A stretch of 64,000 bases of DNA from Crocinitomix sp044361315 (GCA_044361315.1 JBIKJA010000007.1:62001-126000); one strand, 5' to 3'. Positions 19,301 to 28,206 are shown, counted from the first letter of the stretch. Notes: a model not told the origin generated them from the letters alone. Program-made: numbers and translations.

Positions 19301-20518
19301 GATGTGCCTGCTGGTGAAAGTACCGTTGTTTTAGATTTCGAAGTGCCAATTGGTGAAGCAATGCAATTAGGAACTGAAATTGGCTCAAGTCCTGACTTGT
19401 ATAGGAATGATGCTGGCGCTGCTTATCCTTATCTACTGGCTGAATCTATAGAGATTGTTGGTAGTAGCACAGGCCCCGAATTTTACTATTTTTTCTATAA
19501 TTGGGAAATTCATCCATTCAATTGCGCAAGTGATCGTATTCCTGTAACTGCTGTGGTTGAATATGATTCTGATATTACAATCGAAGCTGTCGATGACGTT
19601 TGCCTTGAAGGAGAAGCATTAATACTAAGTCCAAGTGAACCTGGCGGAACATGGTCTTCTGATTGTGGATTATGTATTGATGAATTAACGGGTGCTTTTG
19701 ATCCGGCTGTTTCTGGCGTTGGAACGTGGGAAATTTTTTATACCGTTCCCCACACATGCAGCTATCTAAACAGCTTGTTTGTCAATGTAATCGAATCTAC
19801 AATTACAATTGATCCAGTGGCTGGCATCTGTAATTTAGCGGATCCAATCCTATTAACAGCGAGTGAGATTGGTGGAACGTGGACTGCAACATGTGGAGCA
19901 TGTATTGATGAAGTGACCGGCGAATTTAATCCAACTACGGCAGGAATTGGTTCTTGGGAAATTGTTTATACCGTTGCTGGAACATGCAGTGAATACAATC
20001 CAATCACAATTAACGTGATTGAGTCGGATATCGAGATTTATCCGATAGATCACCTATGTCAACAAGGAGATCCAGTTATCTTAACGGCAAGTGAACCAGG
20101 CGGAACATGGTCGGCATCATGTGGTGCATGTATTGATCCCGTAACTGGCGCGTTTAATCCAGCTCTTGCTGGAATTGGTGAGTGGACAATTACCTATGAT
20201 GTGGATGGAACGTGCAGTATCTATAATACTTCAATTGTTTATGTTGTGGATTGTTTGGGTCTTCCAAACGAAGATCAATTTAACGTCACTCTTTATCCAA
20301 ATCCCAATAATGGTTTGGTGAACATCAATATGGGTGGAATTTCTGAAGGCGATATCATCATAAAAGATGTCTTAGGAAAAACCGTTCTCGTTTATCACTT
20401 TACGAATTCTCTTTTTTCTGTTGACCTCAAAAATAGTCATGCAGATGGAACCTATTTTATAGAATTCTATGCCAATGCAGGTCAGTTAATTGGCGTTAAG
20501 AAAATTGTTAAGCAGTAA
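16337..20518 (+). CDS. Secreted M4 (thermolysin-like) metallopeptidase with PKD, CUB and T9SS sorting domains
   Basis: Extracellular zinc endopeptidase of 1393 residues. A signal peptide (MIRYGSKKILTLIFLVLPLGIFAQ) fixes the start at the ATG at 16337. An inhibitory propeptide (about 50-230) precedes the catalytic domain, with zinc motif HEVAH at 382-386 and third ligand Glu406 in ALNESFSD, the same 24-residue spacing as thermolysin. Then follow a PKD domain (WDFGDG near 598), a CUB-like domain with paired cysteines (about 650-770), a second PKD (WDFGDG near 809), a beta domain, three tandem cysteine-containing repeats of about 76 residues (about 1078-1305) and a C-terminal sorting domain starting LYPNPNNG near 1318. 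The protein is predicted to leave the cell by the type IX system. It stands alone, with a terminator behind it. Confidence 0.95.
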   Translation: MIRYGSKKILTLIFLVLPLGIFAQKIYQGDEAAARFPNAELVRDSQFSSLPSFIRFRESNQFDIDQYKKWMNDHFKFDPSIGSKLIRAESDELGHVHYRYQQTYFGKLIEDAIWIVHTNNDKVYALNGLIYDQIVAPTAASMSESAALEKAMESVGAETYKWQLSEEEEHLKIETGDSSASFFPKGELVFVSQNYSFDSQTFRLAYKFNIYAHQPVYRAEIYVDAVTGAIIRENEIIHHIDTPGTAHTVYSGDREIIADSFGGSYRLRDLSRGNGVRTYDMNTGTSYGASVDFIDTDNDWNNINPQKDQYATDAHWGAEMTYDYFLDIHGRNSIDNAGFQLNNYVHYGVNYYNAFWDGSRMTFGDGPGGAITPLTSLDIAGHEVAHGLTTFTAGLIYYAESGALNESFSDIFGAAIERFARPDDYNWLLGEDIGTHFRSMSNPNSKGDPDTYFGTFWASLVGGDSGGVHTNSGVQNFWFYLLTEGGTGTNDIGNAYSVSSLGIEASSAIAFRNLTVYLTSSSQFSDARFFSLQAAQDLYGGCSNEVEQTANAWYAVGVGGIYDPTTIASFSTLDTFGCALPFEANFTNSSFNGITYLWDFGDGTTSTEENPTHVYTAAGIYTVTLNADGGACGSDELVLASYIEVDPEAECIITLPPDGILGVQRGCDGTIYDSGGPFANYGAGENSQVTIDPLGAVSVNLDFITFSVEAGPGLTCNYDDLSIYDGPSIFSPLIGKYCNNNLPASMTSSGSAITLAFHSDGGLELSGFNIEWSCNPPDDVPETDFIVNSEITCSGLAYFTDLSTNIPIAWAWDFGDGGTSTLQHPVHEYLTEGTYTVTLVATNLVGDNTEIKTDYVTVAFPETPTVVGDTNCVDQTATLVAAGEGTLKWYTEAAGGVPFFEGDTLTTIPLAITTTYYVEDDLYDSPEFVGPVDNTFGTGGYFSGDQFLVFNNPSPVFLKSVDVYAGSAGSRTIELRNNLGGVIESMTVDVPAGESTVVLDFEVPIGEAMQLGTEIGSSPDLYRNDAGAAYPYLLAESIEIVGSSTGPEFYYFFYNWEIHPFNCASDRIPVTAVVEYDSDITIEAVDDVCLEGEALILSPSEPGGTWSSDCGLCIDELTGAFDPAVSGVGTWEIFYTVPHTCSYLNSLFVNVIESTITIDPVAGICNLADPILLTASEIGGTWTATCGACIDEVTGEFNPTTAGIGSWEIVYTVAGTCSEYNPITINVIESDIEIYPIDHLCQQGDPVILTASEPGGTWSASCGACIDPVTGAFNPALAGIGEWTITYDVDGTCSIYNTSIVYVVDCLGLPNEDQFNVTLYPNPNNGLVNINMGGISEGDIIIKDVLGKTVLVYHFTNSLFSVDLKNSHADGTYFIEFYANAGQLIGVKKIVKQ

Positions 20519-20539
20519 TTTATCTTGCAAATCCACTTG

Positions 20540-20569
20540 AAAAGCAGCCTCATCTGAGACTGCTTTTTT
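20540..20569 (+). terminator. Terminator of the M4 peptidase gene
   Basis: AAAAGCAGCCTC and GAGACTGCTTTT form a 12-bp stem with one mismatch and a four-base loop, followed by a T run, about 20 nt after the stop codon. Confidence 0.85.
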
Positions 20570-21018
20570 GTTTATAAAAATTATACCTATTCAATATGAA
20601 GGTATAAAAACAGAACACGATTATGTTCGTAATAGCATGGATATTTTTGACGAATTCTCCCATGGGCGAATTCGTCCTAAAAAGAGAAACAAAGATTGCT
20701 CTTTTACAAAAAGTAACTTCAAATGAGGCATCAATAATGGTTGACGGTCAAGAACAATAGACATGCATGGCGAATATTGATGACGGTATTGTTGAAGACC
20801 TTAAAAGATTTACGGAGTGACCCTAACGCCAATAAATTGGTTCTGGAAAGTTCATCCCGACCATTACCATGAATGCGAGAATAAGTCGGCAATTTGCCCA
20901 AATACTTATTTAGATTTTTCTAATTTTCGGTATAAATTCGTGATAAAAACTGTATCTTGTTCACAGATGAACATTCTTTGAATTGAAACGTTCTACTACC
21001 ATATAAGATTAGACTAAC
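20570..21018. other. Intergenic region with a palindrome
   Basis: About 450 bases without a convincing gene. It holds a near-perfect 28-bp palindrome (20649-20676) and, overlapping it, a 45-codon frame on the plus strand (20623-20760) with no recognisable product. The 13-mer GTGACCCTAACGC near 20816 also occurs in the structured element at 45 kb. No clear promoter for the VWA gene was seen. Confidence 0.5.
20649..20676. repeat. 28-bp near-perfect palindrome
   Basis: GACGAATTC and GAATTCGTC are perfect inverted arms around TCCCATGGGC, which itself contains the palindrome CCCATGGG; only one base pair of the whole 28 is mismatched. No T run follows, so it is not an ordinary terminator. Confidence 0.7.
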
Positions 21019-22140
21019 ATGCAGCCTATAAATCGTACTTCTGGTTTTGTTTTTTCGGAATTTACTGAAGAGCCAAAGGAACCCTTTGATGTTTTTTTTG
21101 ATATTTTTAAAGAAGTGATCACTCACACCTCGGGTGATGTTGAAGAAGCCTTGGATTGGATGCGACATTTGGACAAAGAATATAAATTAAGTACGCCTGA
21201 ATATACCTTGGATGATTTTATTGAGGACCTGAAAAAACGGGGATATTTAAAAGATGATGATGCTCCTGAAGGCGGTGGACTCGCAATTACAGAAAAAACC
21301 GAACGTGCGATTCGCCAAAATGCATTAAACCAAATTTTTGGAAAGTTAAGAAAATCTGGACGGGGAAACCACACCACCAAACATGTGGGAGAAGGTGGGG
21401 AAGAAAGTGGAGAAATTCGGAATTATGTTTTTGGGGATTCCTTATCACGGATTTCAATGACGGAAAGCATTAAAAATGCCCAAATTAATGGTGGTTTGGA
21501 TGATTTTCAGCTAAATGAGCGAGATTTAGTAATCAACGAAACCCATCACAAGGCACAAATGAGCACCGTGTTGATGATTGACATTAGCCACAGCATGATT
21601 CTTTATGGCGAGGACAGAATTACACCCGCCAAAAAAGTGGCCATGGCTTTGGTAGAATTGATTCGAAATAGGTACCCCAAAGACACCTTGGATATTCTGG
21701 TTTTTGGCAATGACGCTTGGCCGATTAAGGTAAAGGATTTGCCTTATTTACAAGTTGGCCCGTATCATACGAATACCGTGGCAGGCATTGAACTAGCCTT
21801 GGATTTGTTGCGCAGAAAAAAGAACACGAATAAACAAATTTTTATGATCACCGATGGGAAACCCAGTTGCTTAAAACTAAGTACGGGTGAGTATTATAAA
21901 AACAGCTTTGGGCTTGATCCGGAAATAACAGAGAAGTGTTATAATATGGCAAAACAGGCCCGAAAACTTCAAATTCCTATTACCACTTTTATGATTGCGA
22001 AGGATGAATATTTAATGGAATTTGTAGAAAAATTTACGAAAGAAAATCAAGGAAAAGCGTTTTATACAGGTTTGAAAGGCTTGGGAGAGATGATTTTTGA
22101 AGATTATGAAGTGAATCGTAAACGAAGAATTAAAGGTTAA
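21019..22140 (+). CDS. VWA domain protein, partner of a MoxR-like ATPase
   Basis: A 373-residue cytosolic protein with a von Willebrand factor A domain. The metal-ion-dependent adhesion site reads MIDISHSM (D188, S190, S192), with later conserved MITDGKP (MIDAS Asp) around residue 280. The first 150 residues are acidic and helical with no recognised domain. It is followed 24 nt later by a MoxR/Mg-chelatase-type AAA+ ATPase. Such ATPase plus VWA pairs act together as remodelling or metal-insertion chaperones; the client here is unknown. Start ATG at 21019. There are no membrane segments or signal peptide. Confidence 0.85.
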   Translation: MQPINRTSGFVFSEFTEEPKEPFDVFFDIFKEVITHTSGDVEEALDWMRHLDKEYKLSTPEYTLDDFIEDLKKRGYLKDDDAPEGGGLAITEKTERAIRQNALNQIFGKLRKSGRGNHTTKHVGEGGEESGEIRNYVFGDSLSRISMTESIKNAQINGGLDDFQLNERDLVINETHHKAQMSTVLMIDISHSMILYGEDRITPAKKVAMALVELIRNRYPKDTLDILVFGNDAWPIKVKDLPYLQVGPYHTNTVAGIELALDLLRRKKNTNKQIFMITDGKPSCLKLSTGEYYKNSFGLDPEITEKCYNMAKQARKLQIPITTFMIAKDEYLMEFVEKFTKENQGKAFYTGLKGLGEMIFEDYEVNRKRRIKG

Positions 22141-22164
22141 CAACTAAAAGAACAAAATTATACC

Positions 22165-23619
22165 ATGAAATTGCACGAAGCTAAAACAGTTGGAGAGTTA
22201 AAAAATATTGGCTATACCTCAAAAAGTATTAAACAAGAATTAAGGGACAATTTGGTTCGCTTAATCAGCGCGAATGAAAACCCATTTAAGGGTATTATTG
22301 GCTACGACGCCACAGTAATTCCTCAGTTACAACGTGCGATTTTATCCAAACATACGATTAATTTATTGGGATTAAGAGGGCAGGCAAAAACACGGATTGC
22401 GCGTTCTTTAATTGGGTTATTGGATGAATGGATTCCGGTGATTGAAGGTTCGGAGATTAACGACGATCCTTTTGGACCAATCTCCTCTTTTGGAAAAGAA
22501 ACCTTGGAAACCTTGGGAGATGCCACACCAATTAGTTGGTTGCATCGAAATGACCGATTTTTTGAAAAATTAGCTACGCCAGATGTAACTGTGGCGGACT
22601 TAATTGGGGATGTTGATCCGATTAAAGCATCGAACTTAAAATTGTCTTACGCCGATGAGCGAGTGATTCATTACGGAATGATTCCACGTGCCAACCGTTG
22701 TATTTTTGTGATTAATGAATTGCCTGATTTACAAGCACGAATTCAGGTTTCTTTATTCAATATTTTGCAAGAAGGCGACGTGCAAATAAGGGGATTTAAA
22801 TTGCGATTGGCATTGGATCTTCAATTTGTTTTTACCGCAAATCCGGAAGATTATACCAACCGTGGAAGTATTGTGACACCGTTAAAAGATCGAATTGGCT
22901 CGCAGATTTTGACCCATTATCCGATTACACGGGAAATATCAAAAGAAATTACTGCACAAGAAGCTAAAATTGAAGCTGGATTGTTGGCGAAGGTTTATAT
23001 CCCTGAATTGGCCAAGAACTTGATCGAACAAATTAGTTTTGAAGCTCGAAAAAGTGACTTTGTAGATGCCAAAAGTGGTATTTCTGCGCGAATGACGATT
23101 ACTGCCTACGAAAACTTATATAGTACCGCCGAATTGCGTTTGTTGAAATCAGGTGACAAAGCTACCTGCATTCGGATGAGTGATTTTTTAGGGATCATTC
23201 CTGCCATTACGGGCAAAGTTGAATTGGTGTACGAAGGCGAGCAAGAAGGGTCAGAAAGTGTGGCGCTACTGCTGCTTGGATCAGCGATTAAATCCTTATT
23301 TGGCGAGTTTTTTATTACGATTAAGAAATTATCAAAAACAGGCGAATATTCAGACATCGACCAATTGGTGGAATGGTTTATCAATAACCCCGGATTTGAA
23401 TTACTTTCGGACAGTAGTGAAGTCGACTATCAAAAGGAAATTAACACCGTTAAACCATTAAAAGCAATGGTGAAAAAATATCAACCGCACTTGCCAGAAG
23501 CTGATTTGTTTTTTGTGATGGAATTTGTATTGTGGGCTATGGTAGAATATAAAAAACTAGCCAAGAAAAAATTTGAACAAGGGTACGAATTTGAAGATGC
23601 AGTTTTAAAAGGCTATTAA
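22165..23619 (+). CDS. MoxR/magnesium-chelatase-like AAA+ ATPase
   Basis: A 484-residue AAA+ ATPase. The Walker A loop is GLRGQAKT (about residues 73-80), a form with Ala in place of the last Gly that I associate with this subfamily; the Walker B/sensor region is CIFVINELPDLQARIQ with the pore-loop region LFNILQEGDVQIRGF. The helix-bundle lid typical of chelatase I-like proteins follows. It is cotranscribed with the VWA gene 24 nt upstream. Substrate unknown. The gene ends 3 nt before the convergent DUF4249 gene. Confidence 0.85.
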   Translation: MKLHEAKTVGELKNIGYTSKSIKQELRDNLVRLISANENPFKGIIGYDATVIPQLQRAILSKHTINLLGLRGQAKTRIARSLIGLLDEWIPVIEGSEINDDPFGPISSFGKETLETLGDATPISWLHRNDRFFEKLATPDVTVADLIGDVDPIKASNLKLSYADERVIHYGMIPRANRCIFVINELPDLQARIQVSLFNILQEGDVQIRGFKLRLALDLQFVFTANPEDYTNRGSIVTPLKDRIGSQILTHYPITREISKEITAQEAKIEAGLLAKVYIPELAKNLIEQISFEARKSDFVDAKSGISARMTITAYENLYSTAELRLLKSGDKATCIRMSDFLGIIPAITGKVELVYEGEQEGSESVALLLLGSAIKSLFGEFFITIKKLSKTGEYSDIDQLVEWFINNPGFELLSDSSEVDYQKEINTVKPLKAMVKKYQPHLPEADLFFVMEFVLWAMVEYKKLAKKKFEQGYEFEDAVLKGY

Positions 23620-23622
23620 ACT

Positions 23623-24420
23623 TTAAAGCGGCACCACAAAACTCATGGTGTCTGAAGAAAATGCACCGAAAAATCCTACAGCATCACCGATTAAATTGGA
23701 GGGTGGATTAGCTGGTGCTGCTGAAAAATTATTCGAATTTAAATTATTGGACAATCCCACAATATAATCGTAATTGGCCTTATCTACTGAAATTAGTTCT
23801 ACTAAGACGGTATCACCTTTTTCTGCAAGGTCGCCAAAAAACTGCGCCTCAAAATATTGCCCATTGATAAAATCATCATTTCCCCAATAATATCCACTGT
23901 TTTCGATGCCATTGATGAAAATTTTTGCCCAATAGTAATTCTTTTCGTCTGGGTTATCGACTGCGTGGAAGGAGATAATATTTAAAGTGTCACCAACTGG
24001 TATTCCGAACGAACCTGTAATGGTAAAATAACTCAGTGAATCGATTTTAGGTTTTACCGGTGCGTAGGAGGAGGCCGTGATGGTGTGATCAAAAGCTTGT
24101 ACTTCCAAATCGTACCATTTTCCTGGTTCAACTTCAAAATCCATTGCACGATAATAGCCATCGCCTTGATGTTCCAGATAAACGATGGTACCGTCTTCTT
24201 TGGTTATTTTAATGGTGCCATCTATGATTTTTTCAAAATCGCCTTGTTGATAGACGGAGCCCGTTTTGGAAAGAATCCCGTAATTATTTCCTAACCCATC
24301 TTTTAAAATAATGTCCACTACTAAGGTCTGATCGGCAGTGTTTAAAGGAATCTCTATCACCTTTTGACAAGCTGTCACTGCTAAACTCGTAACAAAAAAA
24401 AGTATAAAAATTCGGTTCAT
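23623..24420 (-). CDS. DUF4249-family outer-membrane lipoprotein (copy 2)
   Basis: A 265-residue lipoprotein. The start at ATG 24418-24420 gives MNRIFILFFVTSLAVTACQK with a lipobox ending at the cysteine. The mature N-terminus KVIEIPLNTADQTLVVD matches that of the neighbouring gene (KVIEIPLNDADRQIVVE); the rest is related throughout, so the two are tandem paralogues. DUF4249 proteins usually accompany a TonB-dependent receptor in Bacteroidetes and are thought to sit beside it at the cell surface; function undefined. It is the last gene of a three-gene operon (30 nt gap). Confidence 0.85.
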   Translation of the reverse strand: MNRIFILFFVTSLAVTACQKVIEIPLNTADQTLVVDIILKDGLGNNYGILSKTGSVYQQGDFEKIIDGTIKITKEDGTIVYLEHQGDGYYRAMDFEVEPGKWYDLEVQAFDHTITASSYAPVKPKIDSLSYFTITGSFGIPVGDTLNIISFHAVDNPDEKNYYWAKIFINGIENSGYYWGNDDFINGQYFEAQFFGDLAEKGDTVLVELISVDKANYDYIVGLSNNLNSNNFSAAPANPPSNLIGDAVGFFGAFSSDTMSFVVPL

Positions 24421-24450
24421 ATAAGCTATTTCTAACAAAAAACGTTTCTA

Positions 24451-25254
24451 CTAAGGAATTATTATCGACATGGTATCAATCATATAGGTGCTGTAATAAC
24501 CCAACCCTTGACTTAAATTGGACAAAGGATTTGCAGGTGAAGCCGAAAATGGTCCCGAGGTCAAATTTCCAGAAAGTGTCAACAAATACTTGTACGAAGC
24601 TTCGTCCATAGAAAGTAATTCCACAAAAACCGTATCTTTTGATTTAATGGAAGTAGCAAAAAGTGGAGCTGATGCTAATTGACCATTTCCTAAAGCATCA
24701 TCACCGATGTAAAAATTTTCGTCCGCAACGCCATTCACCCATGCACTCACACGGTAATAATTTTCTTCGTCCACATTATCCACAAAATTATAGAACAATA
24801 AATAAGACGTATCGCCAGGTGTCGGTCCAAATCCGCCAAATTGTTTGATAAATGTCAATGAGTCCAATGTAGGCAATGTTTTAGAAGCAGATGCTGCGGT
24901 AATTTCCAACCCTTCTGCATTAACATTTAAGGTATATTTATTATTTGGCGTAACTTGAAAAGTTGGAGAAATATATTTTCCCGCTTGCAAAGGATCTTCG
25001 ATAAAAATGGTTTCGATGCCATCTTTATCTTTTACAGTAACAATTGCTCCAGATAATACCTCGAATCCACCATCATCATACACACTTCCTGAACGCGAAA
25101 GCAATACATAACTTTCCCCTAAAAAGTTGCGCCCTACGCCTTCCACCACAATTTGACGATCAGCATCATTTAAAGGAATTTCAATTACCTTTTCGCACGC
25201 AATCATCAAAAATAATCCTAAAAAAGCCGTGCTTAAAACAAGTCCATTTCTCAT
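24451..25254 (-). CDS. DUF4249-family outer-membrane lipoprotein (copy 1)
   Basis: A 267-residue lipoprotein with signal MRNGLVLSTAFLGLFLMIACEK, cysteine lipobox near residue 20. It is a paralogue of the next gene downstream: both contain the KVIEIPLN segment, a LSxxGSVY motif, a central DSL segment and a C-terminal NLTSGPFSASPANPLSNL-type segment. It starts 4 nt after the TonB receptor stop, so they are surely cotranscribed. Probable ligand-binding or accessory surface protein of the receptor; the ligand is not evident. Confidence 0.87.
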   Translation of the reverse strand: MRNGLVLSTAFLGLFLMIACEKVIEIPLNDADRQIVVEGVGRNFLGESYVLLSRSGSVYDDGGFEVLSGAIVTVKDKDGIETIFIEDPLQAGKYISPTFQVTPNNKYTLNVNAEGLEITAASASKTLPTLDSLTFIKQFGGFGPTPGDTSYLLFYNFVDNVDEENYYRVSAWVNGVADENFYIGDDALGNGQLASAPLFATSIKSKDTVFVELLSMDEASYKYLLTLSGNLTSGPFSASPANPLSNLSQGLGYYSTYMIDTMSIIIP

Positions 25255-25257
25255 AAA

Positions 25258-27621
25258 TTAAAATTTAAAATTGTAAGTTATTGATGGAACAATTTTAAAG
25301 AGCGATAATTGAACCGCTTCGGTTTTTCCTGTTTCTGCATTTTCTCTAAAATCAATTGAAAAGGCATTTTCACGTGCGTATGCATTGTAAATAGAAAAAT
25401 TCCAACTTGATTCGAATTTTTTAGGTACTTGCGTCACTTTTCCAGTTACAGCGTCCGTAACTGATTTAAACTTTTTATTCGTTAACGTTAAACCTAAATC
25501 TAAACGGTGATAATCCGGCATTCGGTACCCATTTCGTTCGCTGTACAAATTGACTACTTGCCCTTGTATTTCATATTTTCCACTTGGGAAAGTCACAGCG
25601 TTACCCGTATTGTAAACCCACGTCGCCGAAACAGTAATACGATCCGTTAAATTATACATTCCAACAATGGCCAAATCGTGTGTTCTGTCTTGTCTTGCCA
25701 CATACCAATTGCCGTCGTTAATTTGGTCGAATTTTCGCTCAGTTCTTGACAAAGTATAGGTCACCCAACCCGTAAATTTCCCACGTCTTTTTTTCAATAA
25801 AAATTCAATTCCATACGCACGACCAATTCCGTATAGCAATTCACCCTCCACCGCAGGATTCAAGGTCACCTCTGCTCCATCACGGTAATCGATTACCCGT
25901 TGCATCCCTTTATAGTAGGTTTCAACAGAGAATTCGAGCATATTATCATAAAAATTTTGAAAATACCCAACGGCAATTTGATCGGCAATTTCTGGACGAA
26001 TATTATTGCTTGATGGCACCCAAATATCGGTTGGCAACGAAGACGTTGAATTAGACACTAAATGCAAAAATTGATAATTTCTCGAATAAGAAGCTTTTAA
26101 CGAGCTGTTTTCAGTCAAACTGAAATTTAAACTAGCTCGTGGCGCCAATCCAAAATAGGATTTTACTGGTTCCCAACGATCATACTTTACCGTGTCCGTT
26201 ACATTGCCATCTTCATCATACGAAAAGATATCGCCAGGACCAATCTGTGTAAAATTTGAAAAACGAAGTCCGTACACCAATTTCCAACGTTTTTTTAAAC
26301 TTTGTTCGTTGGACACATAAAGCGACGATTCGAGGGAATATCTATTTTCAATATCATTTAAGGTAAATCCAATATCCTCTCCTGTTTCAATTTCGCCTGG
26401 TCTGAAGGTATGGTGAATAAAATCACCTCCAAAACTGAGGGTATTGTTAGAGTTAATAAAAAACTCAAAATCCTCTTTTATATTGATGTCTTGAATCTCC
26501 GAACCAATTTGAAAGGTTTGATTTCCTGCGCCAAATTTGATTTTGTAGTTGTAATTACTAAAAATAACAGAGGTGTTCCCAAAAAGTCGTTCGCCATACA
26601 AGTGATTCCAACGCATGGTTCCTGTTGCATTTCCCCAATCAAATCCAAACTGATCGGCAAAGCCAAAATTATCTCGTCCAAAATAACCTGAAATAAAAAT
26701 TCGGTCATTTTTTCCCAATTTATAATTGGCTTTCGCATTTAAATCATAAAAATAGAGAATCGAATTTTGTGCTTGTTCGTTGTTTGACAGACGCAAAAAA
26801 ACATCAGCATAGGTTCGTCTTCCAGAAATAATAAAGGCACCTTTATCTTTTACAATCGGCGCTTCTAACGTCAAACGCGAAGAAATCAGTCCTACCCCCC
26901 CACTTGCCGAGAATTTTTTAAGATTTCCATCTTTCATTTTAATGTCCATTACTGATGACAATCGACCACCATAACTAGCAGGAGCACCACCTTTGTATAA
27001 TTTCACATCTTTTAACGCATCCGAATTAAATACAGAAAAGAACCCAAGCAAATGCGAAGCATTATAAACCGGCGCTTCGTCTAAAAGAATTAAATTTTGA
27101 TCTGCCGATCCACCTCGTACATAAAACCCTGAATTTCCTTCACCAGCGGATTTTACGCCAGGTAATAATTGTAAGGTTTTTAAAATGTCCTTTTCCCCAA
27201 AAATAACAGGGATATTTTCTACATCCTTTACACTAATTTTGTCCACCCCCATTTCAGCCGAAGTCACATTTTCATCCAATTTTTGACCAGTCACTTCCAC
27301 CACTCCAAAAACTCTACCTTCGGCCACCATTTCAATATTCATGGTTTTATTCGAAGTCATTTCAACCGTTTTTACTTGATTTTCAAAACTAAGCGATTTA
27401 AAGGTGATGGTATAAGTTCCTTTTGGAAGCGTCAACGAATAAAACCCATAATCATTGGTCAAAGCACCAACGCCAGGTAATTCTGCCACTAAAACGCGTG
27501 CGCCAATAATATCTTCACCAGTTTCGCTATCTTTCATACTGCCACTAAGGGTGAATTTTTCTTGCGCAAATAAACTTGCTACAACAAAAAACGAGAGGAA
27601 AAGAAATCCTATTTTTTTCAT
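25258..27621 (-). CDS. TonB-dependent outer-membrane receptor
   Basis: A 787-residue outer-membrane transporter. Signal peptide MKKIGFLFLSFFVVASLFAQ, then a carboxypeptidase-like beta-sandwich (about 23-110), a plug domain (about 120-230, with VRGGSADQNLILLDEAPVYN) and a 22-strand barrel ending in an aromatic residue (SITYNFKF). No TonB box is recognisable by eye. It heads an operon with two DUF4249 lipoproteins. The substrate is unknown. The 5' flank (over 500 nt) carries a tandem palindromic repeat further upstream. Confidence 0.93.
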   Translation of the reverse strand: MKKIGFLFLSFFVVASLFAQEKFTLSGSMKDSETGEDIIGARVLVAELPGVGALTNDYGFYSLTLPKGTYTITFKSLSFENQVKTVEMTSNKTMNIEMVAEGRVFGVVEVTGQKLDENVTSAEMGVDKISVKDVENIPVIFGEKDILKTLQLLPGVKSAGEGNSGFYVRGGSADQNLILLDEAPVYNASHLLGFFSVFNSDALKDVKLYKGGAPASYGGRLSSVMDIKMKDGNLKKFSASGGVGLISSRLTLEAPIVKDKGAFIISGRRTYADVFLRLSNNEQAQNSILYFYDLNAKANYKLGKNDRIFISGYFGRDNFGFADQFGFDWGNATGTMRWNHLYGERLFGNTSVIFSNYNYKIKFGAGNQTFQIGSEIQDINIKEDFEFFINSNNTLSFGGDFIHHTFRPGEIETGEDIGFTLNDIENRYSLESSLYVSNEQSLKKRWKLVYGLRFSNFTQIGPGDIFSYDEDGNVTDTVKYDRWEPVKSYFGLAPRASLNFSLTENSSLKASYSRNYQFLHLVSNSTSSLPTDIWVPSSNNIRPEIADQIAVGYFQNFYDNMLEFSVETYYKGMQRVIDYRDGAEVTLNPAVEGELLYGIGRAYGIEFLLKKRRGKFTGWVTYTLSRTERKFDQINDGNWYVARQDRTHDLAIVGMYNLTDRITVSATWVYNTGNAVTFPSGKYEIQGQVVNLYSERNGYRMPDYHRLDLGLTLTNKKFKSVTDAVTGKVTQVPKKFESSWNFSIYNAYARENAFSIDFRENAETGKTEAVQLSLFKIVPSITYNFKF

Positions 27622-27800
27622 AATTTGAATTTTGAGCGTGAGGCCACTTAAAAAGTCGTTCCTAAAATCGCTTACAAATTTCGGACTTTAATTTCGGATT
27701 GCGTTAATTTTTCAACAAATAATCTAAATTCCTCTATTAACGAATTCTTTTATCGGTTGATTGGTTCAATCAATTTCAATTATCCATTTTTTTTGTGTTC

Positions 27801-27938
27801 ATTGGGACCTGATGCATCACGTTCATACAAACGGTAACAATGCCAATTATTGGTAGGTGAGGCATCACATCCCTAGAAACGGTAACAATACCATTATTGG
27901 GACGTGAGGCATCACGTCCCAATAAAAGGTAACAATTT
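27801..27938. repeat. Three tandem copies of a 47-bp palindromic repeat
   Basis: Units begin near 27801, 27846 and 27893 and share ATTGG, GTGAGGCATCAC and GGTAACAAT. The third is the best: TTATTGGGACGTGA and TCACGTCCCAATAA form a perfect 14-bp stem around GGCA (27894-27925); the first two are degenerate. The array lies between the divergent TonB receptor and histidine kinase genes. The rest of the 27622-28206 gap shows nothing else I can name. Confidence 0.8.
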
Positions 27939-28206
27939 AATTAAAAACAAAATGGTGCCCCCTGCATACGCTAAACCTTCGGCAGACGCACACACCTTCG
28001 TTAAAGCTTATGTAGATATGAAATAATAGCTTATCAAGTGCTTTTTAAAACTTTAACAAAAGCTATCAACTCAAAACCATAAAAACCAACCCAAATCCGC
28101 CCTTCCCCCCACAACAAATAGATCAAATTAAGCTGATGCTATACAAACTCTGTCAATTTGTTGAATTAATTGTTGGTTTGGTGGGAGTTTTTATAATTTT
28201 AGCCCC

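Noticed and set aside
27801..27938. Possible CRISPR array
   Set aside because: Only three units, directly joined with no unique spacers of uniform length, and no cas genes nearby.
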